Shown here piece after piece: positions 12,020 to 20,908 of a stretch of DNA of 64,000 nt. How positions within the stretch are numbered: position 1 is the first letter of the stretch; each line of letters starts with the position of its first letter. The notes beneath the pieces are model-generated. The model worked only from the letters and a program-made list of their open reading frames with translations. It did not search any database and had not been told where the DNA came from. The stretch is from positions 62,001 through 126,000 of the forward strand of contig NZ_FPBJ01000001.1 of NCBI RefSeq assembly GCF_900116635.1, in the 5' to 3' direction. The stretch comes from Xenorhabdus koppenhoeferi (GTDB lineage Bacteria > Pseudomonadota > Gammaproteobacteria > Enterobacterales > Enterobacteriaceae). The position numbers and the translations under genes are program-made.

Positions 12020-12747
12020 CGCAACGTTGCTGCAAAAGAAGTCTGTCTGAAAGACAATGGAGAACAATTAACAATCAAAGCTGTTAATTTTAATCGAGTA
12101 GGAGACGGGATCACTCCCGTCGTCCTCTCACACCACCGTACGTGCGGTTCCGTATACGGCGGTTCCTATCTGCATTAAAAATTATTTCAATTTCAATACA
12201 TGAGTCTGTTTCGTTCATTGTGTTGTCCGCGTAATCTAAGCACCTCAATAAGCCTTCCAAACTTCCGTTCTTTCTTGCTTTATTATTCAGGCCTATGTTA
12301 TTCACATAGCTTATGCCTACAACTCGCTCAGAGAACACATGTGACTTGCCACTCGTGATAGGTTCAGTCCTTCGTGCTATCAGTTAATTAGCACTACTAC
12401 GATGTCTGCTGACACAGGGGGTTATTGGCTTGGGGTGTTACATGGCGGCATCTCTTCCCCGAAGAATAACAACGGGCTGGAACTCATCTATAATTCCCGA
12501 AGGTTATCGCCTAGTACTACAGACGTACTGATCATTCTGATGAGGAACTTACTTCATATAACAGATTGAAATCATGCAAACCCGCTGCTTATTGCTTACT
12601 GGGCAACACATTGATTTTATGAACTTTATGACTGTAGCACTAGACGTCCGTGTCCAGATGCCGGAGGATTCGGTGTGGAATCAGGAACAGGTATTGGTGC
12701 CTGATCCTCAGCAGGCACATAGTGCCACGTCAGCCGTCAATAAATAG
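12020..12747 (+). pseudogene. Gene fragment split by an antisense group II intron remnant
   Basis: A stop-free stretch at 12020-12091 (reading ...GEQLTIKAVNF) continues in the same phase at 12610-12747 (IDFMNFMTVALDVRV... to a TAG at 12745) if bases 12092-12609 are removed. The joined reading is 69 residues with no 5' end. I do not recognise the family. Group II introns insert without target duplication, so phase continuity across the proposed boundaries supports both the boundaries and an interrupted host gene. Because the intron lies on the other strand, it could not splice from this gene's RNA. Confidence 0.45.
12092..12609 (-). mobile_element. Group II intron remnant without reverse transcriptase
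   Basis: Reading the minus strand, the 3' end has a domain V-like hairpin (GAACCGCCGTATACGG ... CGTACGGTGGT, 12130-12164) followed by a domain VI-like stem (ACGGGAGTGATCCCGT) and the end CTACTCGATT, all typical of bacterial group II introns. The 5' boundary is placed at GTGTTGCCCAG (12609), a GUGNN-type start. Only about 518 bp remain and no reverse transcriptase is encoded (full elements are about 2 kb), so it is an ORF-less or internally deleted copy. A 75-codon frame inside it (12111-12338) has no RT features. The call rests on remembered motif resemblance and is not a covariance-model hit. Confidence 0.6.
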
Positions 12748-12821
12748 CCAATAGAGGAGATTAGCGGGTAGTGGGGTGAAAACAGGGGCGGTATGCCCCT
12801 GAAGGTTAGTGCGTATTTTCG

Positions 12822-13409
12822 TTATTCTCGATAAAAAATCTGAATAAAATTAGCACCACGGCCATTTATTACAGTAATATGTGTCGAATTGTCAGAGAAT
12901 TTGAATTCTAACCACACCCAGTAATTATTAGGGCCAGCTAATCTTTGTTCAGTTATGCCATCAACAAGAGGAACTGGTAGTGCTTGATGCCGTGCATTTA
13001 ACCCGCTCAATCTGATAAAAGTGATTACTTGTCCACGTAAATCAGCAGGAATAGAAATGGTTGAGTTCACATTCCAAGATCCAATGACTGATTTTATAGA
13101 GCCTTTAGTTTGAGGTTTTGTGGCGTTTTGGTTAGCGGTACTGGCTAAATCATATGCTGCTTTTACTGCCTTTGGCGTTGCTGCCATAGTTTCGCTATTA
13201 CTACCGACATCATTGCTCAAGATAACAAATCCCTTATCTTGCAGTGTTGCATTTGGATGATTGCGGCTTAGGGCGTGCTCTTCAATAGCTTTTTTGACAT
13301 ATTCAGGGGTTGGAACAGCAACAAAATAACCATCTTTAGGGGTTGAAACGACAACAAGATCACCATCTTCTGAGACTAGTACATCAGGCTTTTTATCTTG
13401 AATGCTCAT
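12822..13409 (-). CDS. Phage tail-fibre protein remnant
   Basis: 195 residues, start ATG at 13409 with AGGGAATAAAT upstream. The middle (about 45-90) carries the tail-fibre repeat seen in lambdoid and P2-like fibres: SRNHPNATLQDKGFVILSND, then GSNSETMAATPKAVKAAYDL. The C-terminal 90 residues form a compact beta-rich domain ending ANFIQIFYRE, probably the receptor-binding tip. The N-terminal 45 residues look like a short adhesion-less cap. Far shorter than complete fibres (over 400 residues) and without other tail genes nearby, so it is a relic or a mini-fibre. Function today unknown. Confidence 0.7.
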   Translation of the reverse strand: MSIQDKKPDVLVSEDGDLVVVSTPKDGYFVAVPTPEYVKKAIEEHALSRNHPNATLQDKGFVILSNDVGSNSETMAATPKAVKAAYDLASTANQNATKPQTKGSIKSVIGSWNVNSTISIPADLRGQVITFIRLSGLNARHQALPVPLVDGITEQRLAGPNNYWVWLEFKFSDNSTHITVINGRGANFIQIFYRE

Positions 13410-13799
13410 ATTTATTCCCTTATTTAATCAACAATATGTATTGCTAAATAACATGAAAGCGGTCTACTTCTCCGCCTGTGAACATCAATAAAATAGGTTC
13501 ATTAATACCGGAGAGAGCTTCTGATTAGGATGGCACTGAATGGCTGTTTGGAAATTAATAAAATCCATATCTCACTGATAAAACTATGGGATAAGGTGGA
13601 TTTCTCACCTTTAACGCTTTGATTTCTCTTAATTTCCGTATGGTGCAGGTTTAGATACGGATAATTCCATATGTTAAATGGACTGCCTGATGGTGATTAT
13701 TCTTCCTTCCCATCCTTGCCTTTGAACTAGCTTCCATTTCTTTGACAAAGTTACACCTGATTGCCAAATATCATCAAAAAATTTGAACATTTAAAACTA
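13410..13799. other. Gene-free stretch in mobile-element debris
   Basis: No supported reading frame on either strand. AT-rich, between the tail-fibre relic and the LexA box. Probably residual prophage DNA, but nothing recognisable. Confidence 0.4.
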
Positions 13800-13815
13800 C
13801 TGTTTATATGTACAG
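13800..13815 (+). promoter_or_regulatory. LexA (SOS) box
   Basis: CTG TTTATATGTA CAG, a perfect CTG-N10-CAG operator inside TACTGTTTATATGTACAGAT, close to the E. coli LexA consensus. It lies 18 bases upstream of the ATG of a 47-codon ORF, so it would overlap that ORF's promoter. Confidence 0.75.
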
Positions 13816-13833
13816 ATAGAGGATGGTTCTGAT

Positions 13834-13977
13834 ATGAATTTCAGCCGTGGATTTTTCAGATTTTATTATAATGACCGTTCTTCAATATCGCTTTTGGGGA
13901 AGGTGATCGGAGGGGTAAGTGAGACTCAAAACGGGCAAAAATGGCGTGTATTCTTGTTACATTTTTTTTACAATTAG
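13834..13977 (+). CDS. Putative SOS-controlled small protein (47 residues), unknown function
   Basis: ATG at 13834 with AGAGGATGG upstream, TAG at 13975. It begins MNFSRGFFRFYYNDRSS and ends rich in aromatic and hydrophobic residues (VFLLHFFYN). Aromatic and basic in the first 15 residues, with no predicted signal peptide or clear membrane helix. No family recognised. The LexA box just upstream and the place next to ssrA, a common prophage integration site, suggest a phage-derived SOS gene such as an anti-repressor or excision factor, or a type I toxin; that is inference. The hairpin at 13999 follows it. Confidence 0.5.
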   Translation: MNFSRGFFRFYYNDRSSISLLGKVIGGVSETQNGQKWRVFLLHFFYN

Positions 13978-13998
13978 AAACACATTAACTATAAATAA

Positions 13999-14031
13999 AA
14001 ACACCTCAGAGGAGGAGTCTGAGGTGTTTAG
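13999..14031. terminator. Bidirectional hairpin terminator downstream of ssrA
   Basis: 12-bp perfect stem AAACACCTCAGA / TCTGAGGTGTTT with a 7-base loop. Read on the minus strand the stem is followed by TTTTATTT, so it can end ssrA-side transcripts; on the plus strand it follows the small SOS ORF. Confidence 0.75.
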
Positions 14032-14041
14032 AAAAAGAGCC

Positions 14042-14084
14042 ACGTATCTTTTGCGTATCTTTTGCGTATCTTTTGCGTATCTTT
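14042..14084. repeat. Tandem repeat, 11-bp unit, about 3.6 copies
   Basis: Unit GTATCTTTTGC repeated from 14044, with identical copies. It lies about 90 bp past the 3' end of ssrA. Could be a length-variable repeat or the remains of integrase arm-binding sites of a lost prophage. Confidence 0.85.
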
Positions 14085-14174
14085 TTAAGGCCTTTTACTG
14101 TCATGACAGTGACCAACCAACTTTGCTAACTTGCTGTTTTTCAAGTTGTTGTCCTGATACTGTCCTGCCAAATT

Positions 14175-14538
14175 TGGTGGAGCTGGCGGGAGTTGAACCC
14201 GCGTCCGAAATTCCTACATCCTCGGTACTACATGCTTAGTCTAGTCTTCACATTCACTTGTCAGCTGCGGACAGACACGCCACTAACAAACTAGCCTGAT
14301 TGGATTTAACGCTTCAACCCCAGGCAGGGCATCCACGCGATCTCTTTTTGGTTTGACCTCTCTTGATCCCCGTCCTAAGAGCTGAGGCTAGGGAGAGAGG
14401 GCTCTGCGCAGGTTATTAAGCTGCCAGTGCGTAGTTTTCGTCGTTTGCGACTATTATTTTGCGGCTTTTAACGAGGCCAACCGCCCCTCGGCATGCACCT
14501 TGGGTTTCGCGAATCCCGTCGAATCCAGAATCAGCCCC
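14175..14538 (-). ncRNA. ssrA: tmRNA (SsrA)
   Basis: Rescues stalled ribosomes with SmpB and tags the nascent peptide. 364 nt, from 5' GGGGCTGATTCTGGATTCGA at 14538 to 3' TCCACCA at 14175; E. coli is 363 nt. The tRNA-like ends pair, with the T-arm GTTCGA-type loop in the + strand sequence ggagttgaacccgcg. The tag frame reads ANDENYALAA followed by TAA TAA near 14419-14453, identical to the E. coli tag. It lies 50 bp from smpB, as in other enterics. Mobile-element debris abuts its 3' side. Confidence 0.98.
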
Positions 14539-14588
14539 AAGTATGTTAAACGCAAGTATATCAGAATATTGGGAGATAATGCTAGCTA

Positions 14589-15071
14589 TTAACGCCCTGA
14601 ATTCTTCATAATTCTCGCTCTGTCTAATTTCCATTCACGTTCTTTGATGTCTGAACGTTTATCATGCGCTTTTTTACCTTTTGCAACGCCAATTTTGATT
14701 TTGCTCCAGGCATTTTTCCAATACATGGAAAGCGCAACGATGGTATAACCTTCGCGATTAACCCGACCATACAGAGAATCAAGTTCACGCTTGTTAAGGA
14801 GTAATTTGCGCAATCTCGTTGGATCACAAACTACATGGGAAGAAGCAACATTCAATGGTGTGATTGTGGCACCAAAAAGATAAGCATCACCATCTTTGAG
14901 CAAAACATAACTCTCACTGATGTTAGCCTTGCCAGCGCGCAGTGATTTGACTTCCCAACCTTGTAGGGATAAACCTGCTTCGAATTCTTCTTCAATGAAG
15001 TATTCGTGGCGGGCTCGCTTATTCATGGCAATTGTTGCCGAACCGGGTTTGTGTACTTTTTTCTTTGTCAT
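14589..15071 (-). CDS. smpB: SmpB, tmRNA-binding protein
   Basis: Binds the tRNA-like domain of tmRNA and enters the ribosomal A site in trans-translation. 160 residues, identical in length to E. coli. It begins [10 protein letters not shown] with the OB-fold region [20 protein letters not shown] and has the basic C-terminal tail [15 protein letters not shown] that fills the mRNA channel. The upstream frame is open to 15194, but the ATG at 15071 matches the family start. Its partner ssrA lies immediately downstream on the same strand; ratA is divergent. Confidence 0.97.
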   Translation of the reverse strand: MTKKKVHKPGSATIAMNKRARHEYFIEEEFEAGLSLQGWEVKSLRAGKANISESYVLLKDGDAYLFGATITPLNVASSHVVCDPTRLRKLLLNKRELDSLYGRVNREGYTIVALSMYWKNAWSKIKIGVAKGKKAHDKRSDIKEREWKLDRARIMKNSGR

Positions 15072-15238
15072 AATGCGTTGTATTATACTGTATGCGTTGA
15101 TGAAAGAAATCTCTTCTGTATGATATTTAGCGACAAGTACGCATTTATTGTTATTTATTGTTCCAAATGTCACCAGGTTTTTATGTAACCACATTTAAGT
15201 GATACTATTCAGCGCTGTTACGTTTAACAGGAAATGAT

Positions 15239-15673
15239 ATGCCACAGATTAATCGCTCTGCGTTAGTGCCTTACAGCGTGGAACAAATGTATAAATTGGT
15301 CAATGATGTAACGTCTTATCCGGATTTTTTACCGGGATGCGTGGGGAGTCGAGTAATCAGCAGCAGTAATAATGAAATAACAGCTTCTGTTGAGGTCTCC
15401 AAGGCTGGAATAAGTAAGATTTTCGTGACGCGTAATACGTTATTCGATAACAAAAGCATTAATATGCAGCTTGTTGATGGGCCTTTTCGTAAATTGATGG
15501 GTGGATGGAATTTTACTCCGCTGAGTGAGGATGCCTGTAAAGTTGAGTTACATCTCGATTTTGAATTTACTAACAAGTTGATTGAATTGGCTTTTGGTAA
15601 ATTATTCAAGGAATTGGCAGGCAATATGGTTCAGGCGTTTACTCAACGGGCACGTGAGGTTTACCGTGTCTAA
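15239..15673 (+). CDS. ratA: RatA, START-domain ribosome association protein
   Basis: 144 residues forming one START/polyketide-cyclase-like domain ([34 protein letters not shown]). In E. coli it is described as a toxin that blocks 70S formation and also as a coenzyme Q-binding protein; the true role is debated. Start has AGGAAATGAT upstream. The last bases overlap ratB, and the divergent smpB is 167 bp away, the conserved E. coli arrangement. Confidence 0.94.
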   Translation: MPQINRSALVPYSVEQMYKLVNDVTSYPDFLPGCVGSRVISSSNNEITASVEVSKAGISKIFVTRNTLFDNKSINMQLVDGPFRKLMGGWNFTPLSEDACKVELHLDFEFTNKLIELAFGKLFKELAGNMVQAFTQRAREVYRV

Positions 15674-15959
15674 GATCAATATCGAAGTCGTTTATGCTCT
15701 GCCTGAACGGCAATATCTGTGTAATGTGAAATTACCTCAGGGAGCAACTGTCGAGCAGGCAATTGTTGCATCAGGTCTTTTGACATTACGCAAAGATATC
15801 GATTTGACCAAGAATAAAATTGGTATTTATAGCCGCCCTGCCAAATTGACTGATATGTTAGAAGAGGGGGATCGTGTAGAAATTTATCGCCCTCTGATTG
15901 CTGATCCAAAAGAAATGCGACGTAAGCGAGCAGAACGAGCTAAAAATAATGCTCAATGA
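15666..15959 (+). CDS. ratB: RatB/RnfH family ubiquitin-like fold protein
   Basis: 97 residues from a GTG that overlaps the ratA stop (GTGTCTAA), so translation is coupled. Beta-grasp protein of unclear role, historically named RnfH. Family motifs are [11 protein letters not shown], the strongly conserved [18 protein letters not shown], and [16 protein letters not shown], with a basic tail. The longer open frame upstream lies inside ratA and is not used. Confidence 0.93.
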   Translation: MSKINIEVVYALPERQYLCNVKLPQGATVEQAIVASGLLTLRKDIDLTKNKIGIYSRPAKLTDMLEEGDRVEIYRPLIADPKEMRRKRAERAKNNAQ

Positions 15960-15963
15960 TGCG

Positions 15964-15999
15964 TATTTATTCGCCAGAGCAACTACTGGCGAATAAATA
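15964..15999. terminator. Bidirectional terminator between ratB and bamE
   Basis: 14-bp perfect stem TATTTATTCGCCAG / CTGGCGAATAAATA with an 8-base loop, between the convergent stops of ratB and bamE. Confidence 0.85.
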
Positions 16000-16010
16000 A
16001 AATCCAAACA

Positions 16011-16355
16011 TTACTGTTTCTCTGGCAGTAATTTTTCATTTTTGATGTCGGTCAGTATGCCTGCGTTATCAAAGGTAAGTATCAGGGATTCCTGAAAGAC
16101 TTTTCCATGCCCAGGTTGCAGGCGGAATATGTAATACCAAGTTTGGCTTCCGAACGGATCGGTCAGCATTGGTGTTCCCAAAGTATAAGCAACTTGCTGT
16201 TGGGTCATTCCCTTCTGGATTTTTGATACCGCAGCCGACGTCAGGTAATTCCCTTGATTAATATAAGGACGATAAACAATTCGCTCAAACATGGAGCAAC
16301 CCGCAGTCAGCATAACAAGTGATACAGTAGCGGCAGTCAACAATTTACAGCGCAT
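16011..16355 (-). CDS. bamE: BamE, outer-membrane assembly lipoprotein
   Basis: Small lipoprotein of the BAM complex that inserts beta-barrel proteins in the outer membrane. 114 residues with an N-terminal lipoprotein signal: basic start MRCKLL, hydrophobic core and lipobox LTAGC with acceptor cysteine at residue 20. The SmpA/OmlA fold follows ([31 protein letters not shown]). Single gene between recN and ratB as in E. coli; the sigma-E operon in this window controls this class of genes, but no sigma-E site is asserted here. Confidence 0.95.
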   Translation of the reverse strand: MRCKLLTAATVSLVMLTAGCSMFERIVYRPYINQGNYLTSAAVSKIQKGMTQQQVAYTLGTPMLTDPFGSQTWYYIFRLQPGHGKVFQESLILTFDNAGILTDIKNEKLLPEKQ

Positions 16356-16467
16356 AGTAATTACATTCCTTTAGGAGTTAAGCCGTCGATAATAATAAAC
16401 ATTGAAGAGATTGAAAACCTCTACACGTTTACCTATGACTTCAAGTATACAAAAAAGTTGTATTAAT

Positions 16468-18141
16468 TTATGCCGCTAACAGTTCTTTTGCATTAGCCAG
16501 TGTGTTTTTTGTTACTTCGTTGCCTGCCAGAAGCCTTGCAATCTCTTGAAGTCGTGCTTTTTTGTCCAACAGTTGCATTTGGGTCTCAGTTTTTTCCCCA
16601 TCAGTTTGCTTACTGACATAAAAGTGTTGGTGACCACATCCGGCGACTTGAGGTAAATGAGTGACACACATGACTTGGGTTGATTCTCCCAATTCACGCA
16701 ATAGACGCCCAACAATCGCTGCTGTCGGGCCACTGATGCCTACATCAACTTCATCGAAGATGAGTGCAGGTGTTTCCATTTTCTTAGCTGTAATCACCTG
16801 AATTGCTAAAGCAATACGGGAAAGTTCCCCACCTGATGCTACTTTTGCCAGTGATTGGTGAGGCTGACCGGGGTTGGTTGTTACTTTGAATTCAACTTTA
16901 CTGGCACCATCAATATTTAGGTGTTCTGGCTCAAAAGTAATATCAATGGTAAAGCGACCATGTGGCATGGAAAGTTGGTGCATGCTGTTTGTTATCAGCT
17001 GGCTTAATTCCACCGCATATTTCTGACGAATATGGTGCAGTCTTTCTGCCACATTCAGGGCTTGTTGGTAGTGTTGGCTGACAAGTTCGCTAAGATGGGC
17101 ACAATCATCTTCTTGCCGGGATAATTGGTGTTGTTCTTCCAGCAATTGTTGATGCAAAGCTGGCAGTTCTTCTGGGGCCACGTGATGTTTGCGTGCAATG
17201 CTTATCTGTTGGGATATTTTCTGTTCCAGCTCGAATAACCGATTAGGATCTAATTCCAGTTGATCACTGTAGTGACGCAATTCATCACTGACTTCATTAA
17301 TCTGAATAGCCGCTTCTTCCAACATATTCAGTAAATTGCTGAGCTTATGATCCATGCTGGCAAGTTCTGTTAATTCACTTCGCGCATAGTTGAGAAGGCT
17401 GACGATGTTCTGCTCATCGTTATCGTTTAGGATTTGGAGAACATTTTGACTGACGGACAAGAATTGCCCACAATTTGCCAGACGTTTATATTCGCTATCC
17501 TGTTCCTGATAATCGCCTAATTGTGGTGACAATTCATTGAGTTCTTTCAGGTGATATTCCAATAATTGCTGGCGCGAACGACGTTCGAGGGCTTGTTGTT
17601 GAAATTGAGAAAGAGCCTGACAACTTTGTTGCCATTGTTGGTAAGCCAGCTTCATTTCATGTTGGAGTTCAAAATCGCCCGTGTAAATATCCAGTAAACG
17701 CCTTTGGTGACGATTTTCCAGCAACAATTGATGAACATGTTGCCCGTGGATTTGAATCAGATGTGAACCCAATTCACGCAGTTGAGAAAGAGGTACGGCT
17801 GTGCCATTGATAAAGCCGCGAGAGCGCCCATCAGAGGTAATTGTTCGGCGCAGTAGGCACTCATTATCATCATCAAAATTGCCATCAAGCTGGTGAATTT
17901 CGAGCCATTTACGTGCTGAAGGGGCATCAGCCAATGAAAAACGGGCACAAAGATCAGTACGTGAAGCATCTGCCCGAACCATATTAGCTTCGCCGCGATT
18001 GCCGAGGCATAAACCCAATGCATCAATCGCAATAGATTTACCGGCCCCGGTTTCGCCAGTTATTGCTGTCATTCCTGAGCGGAAATCAATTTCAAGTTCA
18101 CGAACAATAGCAAAATTACTGATGGTTAACTGAGTCAGCAT
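16468..18141 (-). CDS. recN: RecN, DNA double-strand break repair protein
   Basis: SMC-like ATPase acting early in recombinational repair. 557 residues: Walker [17 protein letters not shown] near the N terminus, a long central coiled coil rich in Gln, Leu and Glu (about 160-360), then ABC signature [14 protein letters not shown] and Walker [14 protein letters not shown]. The start at 18141 ([13 protein letters not shown]) is preferred over the ATG one codon earlier because AGGAGGGGC sits 6 bases away. Its promoter carries LexA boxes, so it is SOS-induced. Confidence 0.96.
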   Translation of the reverse strand: MLTQLTISNFAIVRELEIDFRSGMTAITGETGAGKSIAIDALGLCLGNRGEANMVRADASRTDLCARFSLADAPSARKWLEIHQLDGNFDDDNECLLRRTITSDGRSRGFINGTAVPLSQLRELGSHLIQIHGQHVHQLLLENRHQRRLLDIYTGDFELQHEMKLAYQQWQQSCQALSQFQQQALERRSRQQLLEYHLKELNELSPQLGDYQEQDSEYKRLANCGQFLSVSQNVLQILNDNDEQNIVSLLNYARSELTELASMDHKLSNLLNMLEEAAIQINEVSDELRHYSDQLELDPNRLFELEQKISQQISIARKHHVAPEELPALHQQLLEEQHQLSRQEDDCAHLSELVSQHYQQALNVAERLHHIRQKYAVELSQLITNSMHQLSMPHGRFTIDITFEPEHLNIDGASKVEFKVTTNPGQPHQSLAKVASGGELSRIALAIQVITAKKMETPALIFDEVDVGISGPTAAIVGRLLRELGESTQVMCVTHLPQVAGCGHQHFYVSKQTDGEKTETQMQLLDKKARLQEIARLLAGNEVTKNTLANAKELLAA

Positions 18142-18160
18142 CATGCCCCTCCTGCTTTTT

Positions 18161-18200
18161 ACTGTGTATAAAAACATGTCGCTGTGTATAAAAACATGTC
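18161..18200. repeat. Tandem 20-bp duplication carrying degenerate LexA half-sites
   Basis: CTGTGTATAAAAACATGTC occurs twice with 20-bp period (18162-18180 and 18182-18200). Each copy is a LexA-like CTG-N10 box in which the distal CAG is CAT, one base from consensus. It lies between the two good boxes and the recN ribosome site. Confidence 0.8.
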
Positions 18201-18237
18201 TGTGCTTTCATACAGTATAAACTGGTTTTTTATACAG
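18200..18237 (-). promoter_or_regulatory. Two LexA boxes of recN
   Basis: CTG-N10-CAG boxes at 18200-18215 (CTGTGCTTTCATACAG) and 18222-18237 (CTGGTTTTTTATACAG), 22 bp apart, upstream of recN. E. coli recN also has two adjacent boxes. This predicts tight LexA repression and strong SOS induction. Confidence 0.88.
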
Positions 18238-18257
18238 TAAAGTAGGAGGGCTTGTTT

Positions 18258-19136
18258 TTAGAACATTTTTTTCGACCAGCCTAATTTTGTACTCAGTGTG
18301 TTGAAGTAATTATAATCTTTCGGATGAATCAAATGCAGATTATATTCACTACGCTTGATAATCACTTGTTCACCATCCTGTATTGGCAGGACGATTTGGC
18401 TATCGCAGCTTACTTCATAGTCATTGCTGTTTCGGGAAAATTTTAGGCGAATGCTGCTTTCGCTGCTGATAACGAGAGGACGGGCAGAGAGGGTGTGTGG
18501 AAACATCGGTACCAGCACGATAGCATTCAAGTTTGGTGTTAATATTGGCCCGCCGGCAGATAGAGAATAGGCTGTGGAACCCGTAGGGGTTGCTATGATC
18601 AGGCCATCTGAACGCTGGGAAAAAGCAAAACGTTCATCAATATAAACTTCGAATTCGATCATATGAGCAACTTTACCTGGATGTAGTACCACTTCGTTCA
18701 AAGCAGTACTCCGTCGCGATTTTTGCCCTTTTTTCGTGACTTGAGCTTCGAGCAGAAAACGTTTTTCGTCCCGATATTCACCATCCAGAACTTCAGAGAG
18801 TTGCTGTAAGGCGTTATCGGGATCTAAATCAGTCAGAAAGCCTAAATTACCGCGGTTGATACCGACGACTTTGATATCATAGCGGGATAATACTCTGGCG
18901 GCACCGAGCATATTGCCATCTCCACCTACAACAATGACGAGATCGGCAATTTTACCGATTTCAGTCAACCCTCCAGTTTGGGCATCTTTTAAATCAATGT
19001 CTTTCGCAACTTGTCTATCCACAATGACGCAATAACCTTTAGATACCAGCCAATAGTAAAGCATTTCATGGGTGGCCAGTGCCTCAGGGTGACGTGGACG
19101 ACCGACAATACCGATGCATTTGAATTCATTATTCAT
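18258..19136 (-). CDS. nadK: NadK, NAD kinase
   Basis: Phosphorylates NAD to NADP with ATP. 292 residues, same as E. coli. The diagnostic GGDG motif is at residues 71-74 ([17 protein letters not shown]), with NEVVLHPGK and the glycine-rich [16 protein letters not shown] for NAD binding. The start at 19136 ([14 protein letters not shown]) matches the family; the frame extends a little upstream. Divergent from grpE and followed by recN on the same strand, the E. coli order. Confidence 0.97.
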   Translation of the reverse strand: MNNEFKCIGIVGRPRHPEALATHEMLYYWLVSKGYCVIVDRQVAKDIDLKDAQTGGLTEIGKIADLVIVVGGDGNMLGAARVLSRYDIKVVGINRGNLGFLTDLDPDNALQQLSEVLDGEYRDEKRFLLEAQVTKKGQKSRRSTALNEVVLHPGKVAHMIEFEVYIDERFAFSQRSDGLIIATPTGSTAYSLSAGGPILTPNLNAIVLVPMFPHTLSARPLVISSESSIRLKFSRNSNDYEVSCDSQIVLPIQDGEQVIIKRSEYNLHLIHPKDYNYFNTLSTKLGWSKKMF

Positions 19137-19188
19137 TGCTGTTATTTCCTTTAGCATATGGTTTTGCCCTCACAATATGATGTGTTCC

Positions 19189-19216
19189 CTTGAATCCCGC
19201 GTTTTGATCCCCATAA
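19189..19216 (+). promoter_or_regulatory. Sigma-32 heat-shock promoter of grpE
   Basis: CTTGAA (19189-19194) and CCCCAT (19209-19214) with a 14-bp spacer, matching the sigma-32 consensus, 45 bases before the grpE ATG. Confidence 0.85.
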
Positions 19217-19260
19217 TAAGCGAGAATGGCGAAGATAATACAAAATACGCGGAGATATTC

Positions 19261-19845
19261 ATGAGTAGTAAAGACCAAAAAGTACCTGACGAGCAAGTCC
19301 CAGAAAATACAGCAGATGTATTAGAGCAACAAATGGATGCAGAAGAAAAGGCAGACGCGGCAGAGACTGAAAATGTTGTCGATCCGCGTGTTGCTGAGCT
19401 AGAAGAACAACTGAAACAGGCTCAAACTAACGAACGTGATGCTATATTGCGTGCCCGTGCTGAAATAGAAAATATTCGTCGTCGTACTGAGCAGGATGTA
19501 GAAAAGGCCCATAAATTTGCATTGGAAAAATTTGCCAATGAACTCTTGCCTGTTATCGATAATTTGGAACGGGCATTAGAGGCGGCAGATCGTACTAATG
19601 AATCCCTGCAACCGATGATTGAAGGTATTGAATTAACCCTGAAATCCTTTATCGATGCAGTAGGTAAATTTGGCATTGAAGTTGTGGATGACACTAGCGT
19701 GCCTTTCAATCCTGAGGTTCACCAAGCAGTGACTATGATGGAGTCTGAACAGCATGAACCTAATCATGTTATGTTGGTAATGCAGAAAGGTTATACCTTG
19801 AATGGCCGTTTATTACGTCCTGCAATGGTTGCTGTTTCTAAATAA
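19261..19845 (+). CDS. grpE: GrpE, nucleotide exchange factor for DnaK
   Basis: Releases ADP from DnaK in the Hsp70 cycle. 194 residues beginning [15 protein letters not shown] as in E. coli. The acidic disordered start is followed by a long helix/coiled coil (about 45-125, [18 protein letters not shown]) and the C-terminal beta domain ([22 protein letters not shown]). The start has GGAGATATTC upstream; the longer open frame overlaps nadK and the promoter and is rejected. Preceded by a sigma-32 promoter and closed by a terminator. Confidence 0.97.
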   Translation: MSSKDQKVPDEQVPENTADVLEQQMDAEEKADAAETENVVDPRVAELEEQLKQAQTNERDAILRARAEIENIRRRTEQDVEKAHKFALEKFANELLPVIDNLERALEAADRTNESLQPMIEGIELTLKSFIDAVGKFGIEVVDDTSVPFNPEVHQAVTMMESEQHEPNHVMLVMQKGYTLNGRLLRPAMVAVSK

Positions 19846-19866
19846 AATTACGGATTTCGTGATTGT

Positions 19867-19895
19867 AATGCCGCCGTTCAGAGGGCGGCATTTTT
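19867..19895 (+). terminator. Intrinsic terminator of grpE
   Basis: AATGCCGCC / GGCGGCATT stem with 8-base loop and TTTTT tail, 22 bases after the grpE stop. Confidence 0.9.
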
Positions 19896-19910
19896 GTGGT
19901 CAGTGATTGG

Positions 19911-20591
19911 TTACTGAGGTAATTGAGGTGTCCAATCTATTGATGATAATCCTTGCTTTTCCAGCAGGGTATTAGCTTGAGAAAAATGCTTGCAGCCTAA
20001 AAAACCTCGATGAGCTGATAAAGGTGACGGATGAGGTGCTTTCAACACATGATGGCGTTGGATATCAATAAAACGGCCTTTTTTCTGAGCGTGAGAACCC
20101 CAAAGCAGGAAAATAACCCCACTGCGATGTTCATTAATTGATGCAATGACCTTATCAGTGAAGGTTTCCCATCCCAAATTAGCGTGGGAATGAGCGTTGC
20201 CTCGTTCAACGGTTAACACGGTATTGAGTAATAATACTCCCTGCTTTGCCCAACTAATCAAACAACCGTGATTGGGACGGGTAAATCCAGTAATATCCGA
20301 CTCCAATTCTTTATACATATTGACCAGAGAAGGTGGGGCAGGAATGCCCGGTTGTACAGAGAATGCCAGCCCATGAGCTTGGTTTGGGCCGTGGTAAGGA
20401 TCTTGTCCCAAAATCACTACTTTTACATCGGCTAATTCGGTATAGCGGAATGCGTTAAAAACATCCGGTTGTGGCGGATAAATGGTTTTGCCAGCATTAC
20501 GTTCATTAGCAACATAAGCCAATGTATCAACAAAATATGGCTGCTTCTTTTCATTGCCGATGACATCGTGCCATGTGAGAGGTACAGACAT
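19911..20591 (-). CDS. ung: Ung, uracil-DNA glycosylase
   Basis: Removes uracil from DNA to start base-excision repair. 226 residues. The water-activating loop GQDPYHGP places the catalytic Asp at residue 64, as in E. coli; the minor-groove intercalation loop is [11 protein letters not shown]. The ATG at 20591 ([14 protein letters not shown]) is preferred over a TTG two codons earlier because AAAGGGA lies 6 bases upstream. Convergent with grpE. Confidence 0.97.
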   Translation of the reverse strand: MSVPLTWHDVIGNEKKQPYFVDTLAYVANERNAGKTIYPPQPDVFNAFRYTELADVKVVILGQDPYHGPNQAHGLAFSVQPGIPAPPSLVNMYKELESDITGFTRPNHGCLISWAKQGVLLLNTVLTVERGNAHSHANLGWETFTDKVIASINEHRSGVIFLLWGSHAQKKGRFIDIQRHHVLKAPHPSPLSAHRGFLGCKHFSQANTLLEKQGLSSIDWTPQLPQ

Positions 20592-20908
20592 AGCCAATCC
20601 CTTTCTAGATGATTATCAGATGGACTTAAGCTTACCGATTCCAAGTGAATAGGGGAACCCTCTGATCTTAATCCAAGTTTAGTTTATAGGATGAAAAATT
20701 GATTTTATAAATTATTTTTAAAATTTATAACAGGAAGTCAAGAATGATGGTTGATGAAATAACAGATTGACTAAACCCTTTTATTACTTATGGATATTAA
20801 TTTTGTTAATTAATAATTAAATTCGTGTTAATAGTGTTAATGGTTTTGCCGATAGATAATTTGGGGTTTTTAGTTATGTCTAACCTGAATAATCTGTAGG
20901 AGAATTTT
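20592..20908. other. AT-rich intergenic region between ung and the lipase gene
   Basis: 317 bp, very AT-rich between 20680 and 20870, holding the divergent promoters. No ORF, repeat or known motif seen. Confidence 0.5.

Noticed and set aside
12111-12338. 75-codon frame in the intron remnant
   Set aside because: It runs through domain V (RNRRIRNRTYGGVRG is the hairpin translated), has no reverse-transcriptase motifs and no family.
13919-14239. Plus-strand 106-codon frame ending in a LAGVEPASE-like sequence
   Set aside because: It crosses the antisense of tmRNA; the LAGVEPAS peptide is the usual false translation of a tRNA-like T-arm.
14416-14634. Minus-strand 72-codon frame ending ANDENYALAA
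   Set aside because: This is translation through tmRNA. Only the ten-codon tag is real and it is covered by the ssrA entry.
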